64,000 nucleotides of DNA, taken from Roseiarcus sp963753135 (GTDB taxonomy: Bacteria; Pseudomonadota; Alphaproteobacteria; Rhizobiales; Beijerinckiaceae). This document shows positions 26,986 to 34,806 of the stretch, in pieces (position 1 is the stretch's first letter; the number at the start of each line of letters is the position of its first letter). The stretch spans positions 434,001 through 498,000 of the forward strand of contig CAVWBA010000001.1 of assembly GCA_963753135.1 (NCBI GenBank), in the 5' to 3' direction. The notes under the pieces were generated by a model that was not told the DNA's origin, did no database searches, and saw only the letters and a program-made list of their open reading frames with translations. The position numbers and the translations under genes were made by a program.

Positions 26986-27384
26986 ATGCGAATTGCTTCC
27001 TGGGCTTCGATAGCCGCCATTTCGACATTGGTGGCCGGATCAGCGGCGGCGATGCCGACCCCTGCGCCGTACCACGCGGATTCGGGGATTACGCTGGCCG
27101 CGGGCGGCTGCGGAGTTTATTACCATCGCAATATCTACGGCGCGTGTGTTCCGAATGGCTACGGCGGGGTCGTCGTGGCTCCCGGATTTTATGGCGGCGG
27201 GTATTACGGCGGTGGCGGTTGGCATGGGGGCTATTATCACGGCGGCGGCTGGCACGGCGGTTATTACCACGGCGGGGGCTGGCACGGCGGGGGCTGGCAC
27301 GGCGGGGGTTGGCACGGCGGCGGCGCCCACTGGCATGGCGGCGGCGCCCACTGGCACGGCGGCGGCGCGCACTGGCACCGGTGA
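26986..27384 (+). CDS. Secreted His/Gly/Tyr/Trp-rich repeat protein
   Basis: A 132-residue protein with a signal peptide (MRIASWASIAAISTLVAGSAAA) followed by a short conserved-looking segment with two cysteines (GGCGVYYHRNIYGACVPNG). About 60 residues of near-perfect repeats follow, of the types GGGWHGGYYH and GGGAHWH. The many His residues suggest metal binding or an exposed envelope/structural role; no enzyme domain is present. The ATG at 26986 is 5 bases after GCGGAGGA. An EcfG-type promoter lies upstream and an intrinsic terminator downstream, so this is a single-gene stress-induced unit. The repeats are also repetitive at DNA level, so copy number may vary. Confidence 0.8.
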   Translation: MRIASWASIAAISTLVAGSAAAMPTPAPYHADSGITLAAGGCGVYYHRNIYGACVPNGYGGVVVAPGFYGGGYYGGGGWHGGYYHGGGWHGGYYHGGGWHGGGWHGGGWHGGGAHWHGGGAHWHGGGAHWHR

Positions 27385-27403
27385 CCCGTCGTTATGGCGA
27401 TCG

Positions 27404-27436
27404 ACTTGAGCCTGAAATCTCGGGCTCAAGTTTTGA
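27404..27436 (+). terminator. Intrinsic terminator after the His/Gly-rich gene
   Basis: ACTTGAGCC and GGCTCAAGT form a 9-bp stem around a 10-base loop and are followed by TTT. It lies 20 bases after the stop codon. Confidence 0.8.
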
Positions 27437-27935
27437 ATTCTCTCGAGACGATTTGAAGCCGCGGCTCGTGATGGAGCCGCGCCCGGCTTCTAACGGCGCG
27501 ATTCGCCGCTCGAGGGCGTCTTGCATGCGCCAAGCGATTTTCTGCACGCAACCTTAAGCCACATCGACGGGCCATCAAAAGCAGAGCGGATCGGCGAGAT
27601 CGTGGTCCATTTCCCACGCGCAGGTTTTCTCGCTCGAAAATAAAGAAATTCGCCTTCCGTCCCAGCTCGCGGGCTAGGTTGTATTCGAACGTCTCGGGCG
27701 CATGCGCCCGCCCGCCAAGCCGGATCGCTCCGCCAGCACCAATCCTACACCAACAGAGTTCTGATTTTGCCAACTTTCTGCTCGCTCGGATTCCGTCTGA
27801 GGCCGGGACCAGGGTCTGCTCTCGATTGGGCGCGGGATTCAAGCCTTTGAGGAGGGTTGGGCCCGGCCATCACAAATTCTTGGGACCTGGCGGCCTTGCC
27901 ATGAGGCGGCTCTCGCGGCCAAGAGAAAGCCCTCC
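27437..27935. other. Gene-poor stretch before the MFS gene
   Basis: About 500 bases with no gene I can support. A minus-strand open frame (27426-27842) contains a patch ending in a possible WEMDHDLADPLCF-like peptide in a shifted frame, which may be a decayed small gene. The region presumably also holds the promoter of the MFS gene. Confidence 0.4.
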
Positions 27936-29231
27936 ATGTCCACCTCCTCTCCTGACACCAGTCCCGCAGGCGTCGTCGCCGCGGAAGCCGTCCTGCAAAA
28001 TCCGGCCACGCTCAGCGACCTTCTGGGCGTGCGGTCCTATGTCTGGTTCTGGATCGGCCGGGTCTGCAACAGCCTCAGCGTGCAGGTCCAGGCGATCGCG
28101 CTCGCGTGGCAGGTCTATGCGGTCGCGCGCCATACCGCGTCGGTCAACCAGGCCGCGCTGGCGGTCGGCATGCTGGGCTTGGCCCAGTTCCTGCCGATGT
28201 TCGCTCTTACCCTGTTCGCCGGCCACGCCGCGGACATTTATGACCGGCGCAAGATCATGATTGCGGGGCTTGGCGCGCAGCTCTGCACGTCCGCTCTGTT
28301 CGGCGCGATGGCTTATGGCGGGCTGACAATCCTCTGGCCGATCTACGGCGTCGCGGCTTTGTTCGGCGCCGCCCGGGCCTTCTATACGCCGGCGAGCGCG
28401 GCTCTGGCGCCGACCCTGGTCGAGCGGCGGCTGATCCCGCGCGCGATCGTAGTCAATTCGGCGGGCAATCAGATGGCGACCATCGTCGGTCCCGCCATCG
28501 GCGGGCTCCTGGTGGCGCTCTCGCCCGTCGCCGCTTTCGTGGCGTCGGGCGTGCTTTGCCTGGTTTCGCTCGTCTCGCTTGCGCTGGTGGCGTCGCCGCC
28601 GCGTGGGCCTCGTCCGACCGCCTCGCGCTGGGCGCTGATCGCCGAGGGCTTGAACTATGTGTGGACGACCAAGGTCGTCCTCGGCGCGATCAGCCTTGAC
28701 CTGTTCGCGGTTCTGCTCGGCGGCGTCACGGCCCTCCTGCCGGTCTATGCCCGCGACATCCTGCACGTCGGTCCGGAAGGCTTCGGAATCCTCCGCGCCG
28801 CTCCATCGGCCGGCGCTATCGCTCTCGGCTTCCTCTTGGCCGCGCGGCCGCCGAAGTCGCATGTGGGCTTAAAGATGTTCGCAGCCGTCGGCATCTACGG
28901 GCTCTCCACACTGGTGTTCGCTTTGTCGCGCTCGATGGTCTTGAGCGTGCTTGCGCTCGCGACGCTCGGGGCGGCCGACATGGTCTCGGTGTTCGTGCGC
29001 CAGAGCCTGGTGCAAATCGTGACGCCCGATTCCATGCGCGGGCGCGTCTCGGCGGTCTCCAGCCTGTTCATCGGCGCGTCCAACGAATTGGGCGAGTTCG
29101 AATCCGGCGGCATGGCGCGCCTGCTCGGGCCCGTCGGCTCGGCGATTTTCGGCGGCTGCGGGGCGATTCTCGTAACCTTGCTGTGGGCCGGGATCTTCCC
29201 GGCCCTGCGCAAGGCCGACAGGCTGGAATAG
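27936..29231 (+). CDS. MFS transporter, EntS-like family
   Basis: A 431-residue major facilitator with about twelve membrane helices. Family features include VWFWIGRVCNSLSVQVQAIALAWQVY in helix 1-2, the loop FAGHAADIYDRRKIMI (variant of the GxxxDrxxrr MFS loop), and SLVQIVTPDSMRGRVSAV in the second half, which is typical of the MFS_3/EntS group of exporters. The substrate is unknown; no siderophore genes are adjacent. The ATG at 27936 is preceded by a purine-rich AAGAGAAAG. It stands alone on the plus strand, followed by an insertion-sequence remnant. Confidence 0.88.
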   Translation: MSTSSPDTSPAGVVAAEAVLQNPATLSDLLGVRSYVWFWIGRVCNSLSVQVQAIALAWQVYAVARHTASVNQAALAVGMLGLAQFLPMFALTLFAGHAADIYDRRKIMIAGLGAQLCTSALFGAMAYGGLTILWPIYGVAALFGAARAFYTPASAALAPTLVERRLIPRAIVVNSAGNQMATIVGPAIGGLLVALSPVAAFVASGVLCLVSLVSLALVASPPRGPRPTASRWALIAEGLNYVWTTKVVLGAISLDLFAVLLGGVTALLPVYARDILHVGPEGFGILRAAPSAGAIALGFLLAARPPKSHVGLKMFAAVGIYGLSTLVFALSRSMVLSVLALATLGAADMVSVFVRQSLVQIVTPDSMRGRVSAVSSLFIGASNELGEFESGGMARLLGPVGSAIFGGCGAILVTLLWAGIFPALRKADRLE

Positions 29232-29290
29232 GCCAGGCGACGGCACGAAGATCCGCGCCAGCGCCAGCAAGAAGTCGTTCAGGACGGGCG

Positions 29291-29407
29291 AAAAACTTTG
29301 GTTTTCTCCCCGTTCGCGGGCTCATCAAGGCGAAGGCCCACGCGCTCTGGCATGCGCTTGCCAACAATCTCATGGCCGCCCACCGTCTGAGGATCGAAAC
29401 CCCGTGA
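29291..29407 (+). pseudogene. Transposase C-terminal remnant
   Basis: The translated segment FLPVRGLIKAKAHALWHALANNLMAAHRL resembles the last ~35 residues of DDE transposases of the IS5/IS1182-like type, which end in a similar RGL-K-K---LWHAL--NL pattern. No upstream catalytic part is present, so it is a decayed fragment at most. Identification rests on one short motif. Confidence 0.4.
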
Positions 29408-29570
29408 GGCGCTCACAAACGTCATCCCCCTTCTCCCTTTCGCCACCCGAACCGCCCCTCACCGCATCGGCGAGCGACAGGGACTAGCCCCCTCCAAACA
29501 CAAAAATGCGATTCCCTCACACGCGCGTTCGCGGGAATGACAACACGCGGGTCGGCGGCGCTTGGAAGCC

Positions 29571-29996
29571 TCAGCGCGCGCAAATCCTGACGACCCCGGG
29601 CGCGCCCCACATCGCGCAAGGCGAGAAACTGAAGCGATAGGTTCCGGTCGCCGGCGCGACAAAGGTCATGACTCCTGGCGCGTCCGGAACGCCATAGAAG
29701 TAACCGCCGGGGCCCTCGACATTCGGATCGCGCGGCCGCGAGACGGTCGCGGCGCTCCCGTTGCGCGGGTCGTAGTCGGTCGCCTCGCCGGTCATGCGCG
29801 CCGAGACGGTCTGCCCGCTCGAGAATTTGCCGATGAACAGGGTGGCGGCGCCGCGATAGGCCCAGCAGGCCTGACGTCCGGTGAATTGGATTTGCGCGAC
29901 GACCTCCCGGCTGCATGACGTCGCCAAGGCCGAAGTCGACAGCGCCGAGACAAAAACGGCCGCGGCGAGAGCGATTGGCTGACGCCACTCCCTCAT
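29571..29996 (-). CDS. Secreted protein of unknown function
   Basis: A 141-residue protein with a clear signal peptide (PIALAAAVFVSALSTSALA). The mature part has four cysteines: TSCSREVV, GRQACWAYRG, FSPCAMWG and RICAR, likely two disulfides. It contains aromatic-rich beta-like segments (ATLFIGKFSSGQTVSARM, GTYRFSFSPC). The pattern suggests a small periplasmic beta-sandwich, but I do not recognise the family. It lies 54 bases downstream of ccmH on the same strand and could be cotranscribed with the ccm genes, though a link with cytochrome c maturation is not shown by its sequence. Confidence 0.65.
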   Translation of the reverse strand: MREWRQPIALAAAVFVSALSTSALATSCSREVVAQIQFTGRQACWAYRGAATLFIGKFSSGQTVSARMTGEATDYDPRNGSAATVSRPRDPNVEGPGGYFYGVPDAPGVMTFVAPATGTYRFSFSPCAMWGAPGVVRICAR

Positions 29997-30050
29997 GTCT
30001 CAAGGCGCTCCGCGTCGGCGGGGCGCCGGGAGACGAGCCGCCTCGGGGCG

Positions 30051-30626
30051 TCAGCCGCCGCTTGCATCGCTGTTGGTCAGCGCGGCGAGCCGCGCTTCCT
30101 CCTCGGCGGTCAGGCGCGGCGTTAGGCTCGGCGCGCGGCGGTGGGCGAAGAGCGCCGCGCCCGCGCCAAGGCCGAGAACGAGCACGGGGCTCAGCCACAA
30201 GAGCACGGTCTCCGGCTTGAACGGAGGCTTCAAGAGAATGAAATCGCCATAGCGCGAGACGAGATAGGCGCGCACCGCGTCGTTGCTTTCGCCTTTGCCG
30301 ATGCGCTCGCGGATAAGAATGCGGATGTCGCGGGCCAGCGGCGCCTCGGAATCGTCGATCGATTCGTTCTGACAGACGAGGCAACGCAACTCGCTCGACA
30401 GCGCGCGAGCGCGCGCCTCCAGCGCCGGGTCCTTCATCACTTCGTCCGGCTGCACGGCGAGCGCAGGACCGGCGAGGGCGGCGAGCAGGGGGAGCAGGAG
30501 GAGAAGCTTTGCTCGCGACCCTAGCGCCCTCCAGGTGGATGCGCTGTACCCCTCTCCTACGGGAGAGGGGTAGGGGTCAGGGTTCGCGCGCGAAGCGCGC
30601 CCGTGGCTTTGCCACGGTTCCCTCAT
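30051..30626 (-). CDS. ccmH: Cytochrome c maturation protein CcmH (start within a repeat)
   Basis: CcmH/CycL is a periplasmic, membrane-anchored thiol-disulfide protein that helps reduce the apocytochrome CXXCH motif for heme attachment. The functional part is normal: a hydrophobic signal (LLLLLPLLAALAGPALA), the redox motif LRCLVCQNESIDDSEAPLARD, and a C-terminal helix after FKPETVLLWLSP. The start is a problem: the only in-frame ATG (30626) and GTG (30647) lie inside a palindromic repeat, giving about 35 non-homologous residues before the signal. The true start may have been lost, or the frame may be shifted by an indel in the repeat. Confidence 0.88.
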   Translation of the reverse strand: MREPWQSHGRASRANPDPYPSPVGEGYSASTWRALGSRAKLLLLLPLLAALAGPALAVQPDEVMKDPALEARARALSSELRCLVCQNESIDDSEAPLARDIRILIRERIGKGESNDAVRAYLVSRYGDFILLKPPFKPETVLLWLSPVLVLGLGAGAALFAHRRAPSLTPRLTAEEEARLAALTNSDASGG

Positions 30627-30667
30627 CCGTCGCGCTGCGCGCGCCACCTTCTCCCGGAGGGGGGAGC
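30549..30667. repeat. Palindrome-rich intergenic repeat between ccmF and ccmH
   Basis: A run of hairpins: CCCCTCTCC and GGAGAGGGG arms at 30549-30570, CCGTGGC-TTT-GCCACGG at 30601-30617, an all-GC palindrome around 30630-30642, and CTTCTCCCGG with GGGGGGAG at the end. This composite is of the ERIC-like/CCCTCTCC type seen dispersed in alphaproteobacterial genomes. It invades the 5' end of the ccmH frame. Confidence 0.7.
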
Positions 30668-30703
30668 GCGCGCCTCACTCTGGCCGTCACGCGGAGCACC
30701 GGC

Positions 30704-32684
30704 CTATTCCGCCGGCTGCGCGAGCGCCCGCGCATTCGCCCTTGCAGCGACGCCGAAGCGGAGCCGCCGGTCGGCGAGCGACAGCGCGCCGCCGAGCGCC
30801 ATGGCGCCGGCGCCGATCCAGATCAGCGTCACCAGAGGCTTCCAGTAGAGGCGCGCGGGCACGCTGCCGTCCGGCGCCGGGTCCGCGATCGCAGACATAG
30901 ACCTGGCCGAAATTGAGCGTCTTCAAGCCCGCCTGGGTCGTCGTCATCTCGCGGGAGGCGAACTGCCGGCGCGCCGGCTCGATCTCGGCGACGACCCGGT
31001 CGCCCGAGCGCACGGTGACCGACGCGACCGTCTCCTTGTAATTCGGGCCGACGCGCTCGCCGACCGAATTGAGCGTCACCGAATAGGGGCCGACCTGAGC
31101 CGGGACGCCCTTGTGCAGCGTCGCAATCGTCTCGGCGCCGAAGCCGAGTCCCGAGAGGCCGAGCAGCGTCACGCCGAGGCCCAGATGCGCGAGCGCGCCG
31201 CCGAAGAACGACAGCGGCAAGCCGAATGAGCGCTTGAGCGCCACGCCAGCCGTGAGCCCCGGACGCCACGCCCGCATGACGACTTCGATCAGGGTGCCGA
31301 GAATAACGAAGACCGCGAGTCCCATCGCCAGCGGCGCAAAGATCGGCGCGCCGCTGAGCCAGGCCATGCCAACGATCGCCGTCACGGCGCCGACGATGAT
31401 GGCGAAGGCGAGCCTTTGCGCGACGCCCAATAGGTCGCCGCGCTTCCAGGCGAGCGAGAAGCCGAATGGCGCGGCGAAGCAGGCGGCGAGCAAGAGCGTC
31501 CCGCAGGTCAGGTTGAAGAAGGGCGCGCCGACGGTGATCTTCTCGCCGGTCAATTGCTCGAGCGCGAGCGGGTAGAGGGTTCCGAACAGCACGGTCGCGC
31601 ATGCGGTCGTCAAAAGCAGATTGTTGACGACGAGCGCGCCCTCGCGCGAGATCGGCGCGAACAATCCGCCCTGCTTGAGCATCGGCGCGCGCCAGGCGAA
31701 GAGGGCGAACGAGCCGCAAATGAACATCGCCAGAATCGCGAGGATGAAGACGCCGCGCCGCGGATCGTTGGCGAAGGCGTGCACGGAGGTGAGCACGCCC
31801 GACCGCACGAGAAAGGTGCCGAGCAGCGAAAAGGAGAAGGCGAGAATGGCGAGAAAGATCGTCCAGACTTTCAGAGCGTCGCGCTTCTCCATCACCGCGA
31901 CCGAATGGAGGAAGGCCGTGCCCGCGAGCCACGGCATGAGGGAGGCGTTCTCCACCGGGTCCCAGAACCAGAAGCCGCCCCAGCCGAGCGTGTAATAGGC
32001 CCAGAAGGACCCGGCCGCGATGCCGAGCGTGAGGAAGCTCCAAGCGACGAGCGTGAAGGGCCGCACGAAACGCGCCCAGGCCGCGTCGATCCGGCCCTCG
32101 ATCAGCGCCGCGGCGGCGAACGAATAGACGATCGAGAAGCCGACATAGCCGAGGTAGAGCATCGGCGGATGGATGGCGAGGCCGGGGTCCTGCAGGATTG
32201 GATTGAGGTCGCGTCCCTCGAACGGCGCCGGCGCGAGGCGCTCGAACGGGTTCGAGGTCAAGAGAATGAAGGCGAGGAAGGCGAGGCTGATCAGGCCCTG
32301 AACGGCGAGCGCGTCGGCGCGAAGCTTAACCGGCAGCGCGCGGCCGAACAGAGCGACGAGCGCGCCGAAGATCGCGAGGATAAAGACCCACAAGAGCATC
32401 GAGCCTTCGTGGTTTCCCCAGACGCCGGAGATCTTGTAGATCGCGGGCATCGCCACGTTCGAATTCTCGGCGACGTTGAGCACGGAAAAGTCCGAAGTCA
32501 GGTGCGCGTTGACGAGCGCGGCGAAAGCGACCGCGATCAGCGTGAGCTGGATGAGCGCCGCGTTGCGCCCGACATTCATGAGTGCGATGTCGCCGACCCG
32601 CGCGCCCCAGAACGGGACGATTGTCTGGGCGAGCGAAGCCGCGAGCGCCAGCACAAGGGCGAAATGGCCGATCTCGACAATCAT
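30704..32684 (-). CDS. ccmF: Heme lyase CcmF (frameshifted near 3' end)
   Basis: CcmF is the large membrane subunit that joins heme from holo-CcmE to apocytochrome c. The sequence has many helices, VWGNHEGSMLLW near residue 90 and the tryptophan-rich WGGFWFWDPVENASLMPWL signature. At about 30886-30890 the frame breaks after NFGQVYV: removing one base restores AIADPAPDGSVPARLYWKPLVTLIWIGAGAMALGG and ends at 30704, giving 659 residues, normal for CcmF. Unrepaired, the frame ends at 30687 with an Arg-rich tail. The start overlaps the ccmE stop as ATGA. Confidence 0.94.
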
Positions 32685-33133
32685 TGCGCAGCCGCCGTCA
32701 TTCCTTCCCGCCAGCGCCCCTGTTTCTTGAGCGCGTCGACGACCTCGCGGGGCATGTATCGTTCGTCGTGCTTGGCGAGGATCGTGTCGGCGCGCATCTC
32801 GCCTCCCGCCTCCAGGACCCCCTCGGCGACCACGCCCTGGCCTTCGCGGAACAGGTCCGGCAAGAGGCCCCGATAGGCCACTTTAAGATCATGCGCGCCG
32901 TCGGTGAGGACGAAAGCGACGTTCTGGTCGGCGGACTTGACGACCGAGCCCGTCTTCACCAGGCCCCCGATGCGCAGCCGCGCGCCAGGCGCAACGGATT
33001 TCTGAACGACCTCGGAGGGACTCAAGAAGAACACGATGCTGTCGCTCAGCGCGTAAAGCGAAAGGCCGGCCGCTGCGCCGACGACGGCGAGGGCTGCAGC
33101 GATCAGGGCAAGGCGGCGGCCGCGGCGGGTCAA
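32681..33133 (-). CDS. ccmE: Heme chaperone CcmE
   Basis: CcmE covalently carries heme in the periplasm for delivery to CcmF. The 150-residue protein has one N-terminal membrane helix, the OB-fold core (RLRIGGLVKTGSV, VAFVLTDGAHDLKVAYRGLLPDLFREGQGVVAEG) and the heme-binding His in LAKHDERYMPREV, with the conserved Tyr four residues on. The start is TTG at 33133, overlapping the ccmI stop (TTGA); the stop overlaps ccmF ATG. The operon order ccmI-ccmE-ccmF-ccmH is that of rhizobial cycHJKL. Confidence 0.95.
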   Translation of the reverse strand: MTRRGRRLALIAAALAVVGAAAGLSLYALSDSIVFFLSPSEVVQKSVAPGARLRIGGLVKTGSVVKSADQNVAFVLTDGAHDLKVAYRGLLPDLFREGQGVVAEGVLEAGGEMRADTILAKHDERYMPREVVDALKKQGRWREGMTAAAQ

Positions 33134-34224
33134 TTGGCGTCTCCGAGGCCAAGATCGCGCGCCAGCGCATCGAGGCTCGCGACCGCGTTGGCGTCGGGCG
33201 CGAGCGCCTTGCGGGCGCTCATGAGCGCCGCCTTGGCCTTGTCGGCCTCATGCAGCACGGTATAGGCGCGAATAAGGCGGCTCCATTCGTCGACGCCGCC
33301 GCCGTTGCTGGCGAGCCGCGTCGCGAGTTTCGACACCATGCCCTCGATCATCGGCCGTTGCGCCGCGGGAATGGCGGCGGTCTCCGTTGCTGGCGCGGGT
33401 GCGGGCTCCCCCTTGAGCGTCGCGAGCCGCGCCTTCACCAGGCTCAGCCAAGGGGCGTCGGGCGGGGAATCGGCCGCAAGCTGCTCGTAATCGCGAATGG
33501 CGTCCGCCTTCTTGCCGTCCTGCTCGGCGGCGAGCGCGACATAATAGCGCGCCTGCGGCTGGCCGGGCTGCTCGGCGAGCGCCCGGTCGAACGCCTCACG
33601 GGCTTCGTCGGTGACCACGCCGCCGGCAGCGGCGACCAGGGCTTCGCCGTAAGCGGCCCGACGCAAAGGGTCTTCGCCGAGAATGCGCAGCGCCTCGGCA
33701 TAGGCGTGCGCGGCGTCGCTATAGCGCTCGAGGCGCATGTAGACGGGCGCGATCACCGCCCAGCCCTTGCCGTCGTCGGGCTTGGCGGTGAGCCTCGCCT
33801 CGACCGCGGCCACCGCCGCCTCGATCTCGCCATTGGACTGCGGCGCGACCTTGCGGCTCGCCAATGGCTCATCAGGCATCATCGGCTGGCCGAGGCGGGC
33901 ATAGAGCGGAAAAGCGATGGCCGGCAGCCCGACCGCGATCAGCGCCGCCGCGGCGAGGCGATAGGGGCGCGCCGGCGCGGGCGCGGCGGGGGGGCTGGAC
34001 GCCGCGATCAGGCGGCGCGCGGCCTCGGCGCGGGCGCTCTCCGCCTCCCCTTGCGGCAGGAGCCCGCGCTCGACGTCGCGCCGGATTTCCTCCAGTTGCG
34101 CCTTATAGAACGCTGCCTCGTTCTCGCCGGAATCCGCTTTCGCGGCCGGCGAGGGGCGAAGCAGCGGCAAAAGCGCCGCGAGAACGGCCAGAGCCGCCAT
34201 TCCCGCCAGGATGAACCACACCAT
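33130..34224 (-). CDS. ccmI: Cytochrome c maturation protein CcmI
   Basis: CcmI/CycH is a membrane chaperone that binds the C-terminus of apocytochrome c through TPR repeats. The 364-residue protein starts MVWFILAGMAALAVLAALLPLL, a helix followed by a cytoplasmic loop with FYKAQLEEIRRDVERGLLP (leucine-zipper-like). A second helix (YRLAAAALIAVGLPAIAFPLYA) is followed by periplasmic TPR-like repeats such as GWAVIAPVYMRLERYSDAAHAYAEALRI. It is the first gene of the ccm operon visible here; ccmABCDG are not in the window. Confidence 0.92.
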   Translation of the reverse strand: MVWFILAGMAALAVLAALLPLLRPSPAAKADSGENEAAFYKAQLEEIRRDVERGLLPQGEAESARAEAARRLIAASSPPAAPAPARPYRLAAAALIAVGLPAIAFPLYARLGQPMMPDEPLASRKVAPQSNGEIEAAVAAVEARLTAKPDDGKGWAVIAPVYMRLERYSDAAHAYAEALRILGEDPLRRAAYGEALVAAAGGVVTDEAREAFDRALAEQPGQPQARYYVALAAEQDGKKADAIRDYEQLAADSPPDAPWLSLVKARLATLKGEPAPAPATETAAIPAAQRPMIEGMVSKLATRLASNGGGVDEWSRLIRAYTVLHEADKAKAALMSARKALAPDANAVASLDALARDLGLGDAN

Positions 34225-34366
34225 TCACGAGCCTCAAGGCGGCCCCTCTGAGGGGCCGGGGCAAAAGTCCGGGCTCTGTTATCGCAAAGCGAGGTTTAGG
34301 TCTTGTCAAAATGGAACGATCCGCGGCCGGCCTATGATTTATATTAGGCCAGGCTGCGCATTCTTG

Positions 34367-34460
34367 GAATCGTCATCGCGAGGAGGCCGAAGGCGACGCG
34401 GCGATCCAGGAGCCATGAGGCGCCGTACGTTCCCTGGATTTCGCTTCGCTCGCAATGACG
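34367..34460 (+). repeat. Second copy of the dispersed palindromic repeat
   Basis: GAATCGTCATCGCGAGGAGG to TCGCTCGCAATGACG, 94 bp, closely matches the segment embedded in cysS at 24251-24348 in the same orientation. The middle (after GATCCAGGAGCC) is diverged. Here it lies in intergenic DNA between ccmI and a decayed SDR gene. Confidence 0.85.
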
Positions 34461-34542
34461 AACGGTTCGACGCAAATGCAATTTGATTTAGGCCTTGCCC
34501 CGGCGGCGCCTCGCGCGGGAGATCCGGCGGGCGGCGATCGCA

Positions 34543-34722
34543 TCGGGCCAGGGGCCTACCACTGTCCACCGACAGGATGGCCCCGCTGGTGAAGGTCAGG
34601 CTCGTTCCCGCCGCGAGCACGGCGCGGGCGACTTCCTCGGGGTCGGCCAGCCTGCGCATAGGCGTCCGGCCGGACGCGCGGGTCATCCAGATGTCATTCT
34701 CCACCAGGAGGTCTAGGATCAT
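34543..34722 (-). pseudogene. Short-chain dehydrogenase C-terminal remnant
   Basis: The translated stretch RTPMRRLADPEEVARAVLAAGTSLTFTSGAILSVDSG matches the C-terminal region of classical SDR oxidoreductases (usual pattern P-x-x-R-x-x-x-P-E-E-V-A, then TG-x-x-L-x-VDGG). The upstream Rossmann fold and catalytic Tyr-Lys are absent, and the frame runs out into the palindromic repeat. It is a truncated relic of a lost gene. Confidence 0.6.
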
Positions 34723-34806
34723 TGCTTGCAGGATGGATCGTGGTCGAGGACGAGGGCTCTTGCCTGACAATCGCCACCCCATCGCTGGGCGTCACGGAAT
34801 AGTGAA

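Noticed and set aside
27426..27842. 138-codon minus-strand frame before the MFS gene
   Set aside because: Only a patch looks protein-like, and that in a shifted frame; evidence too weak to call a gene.
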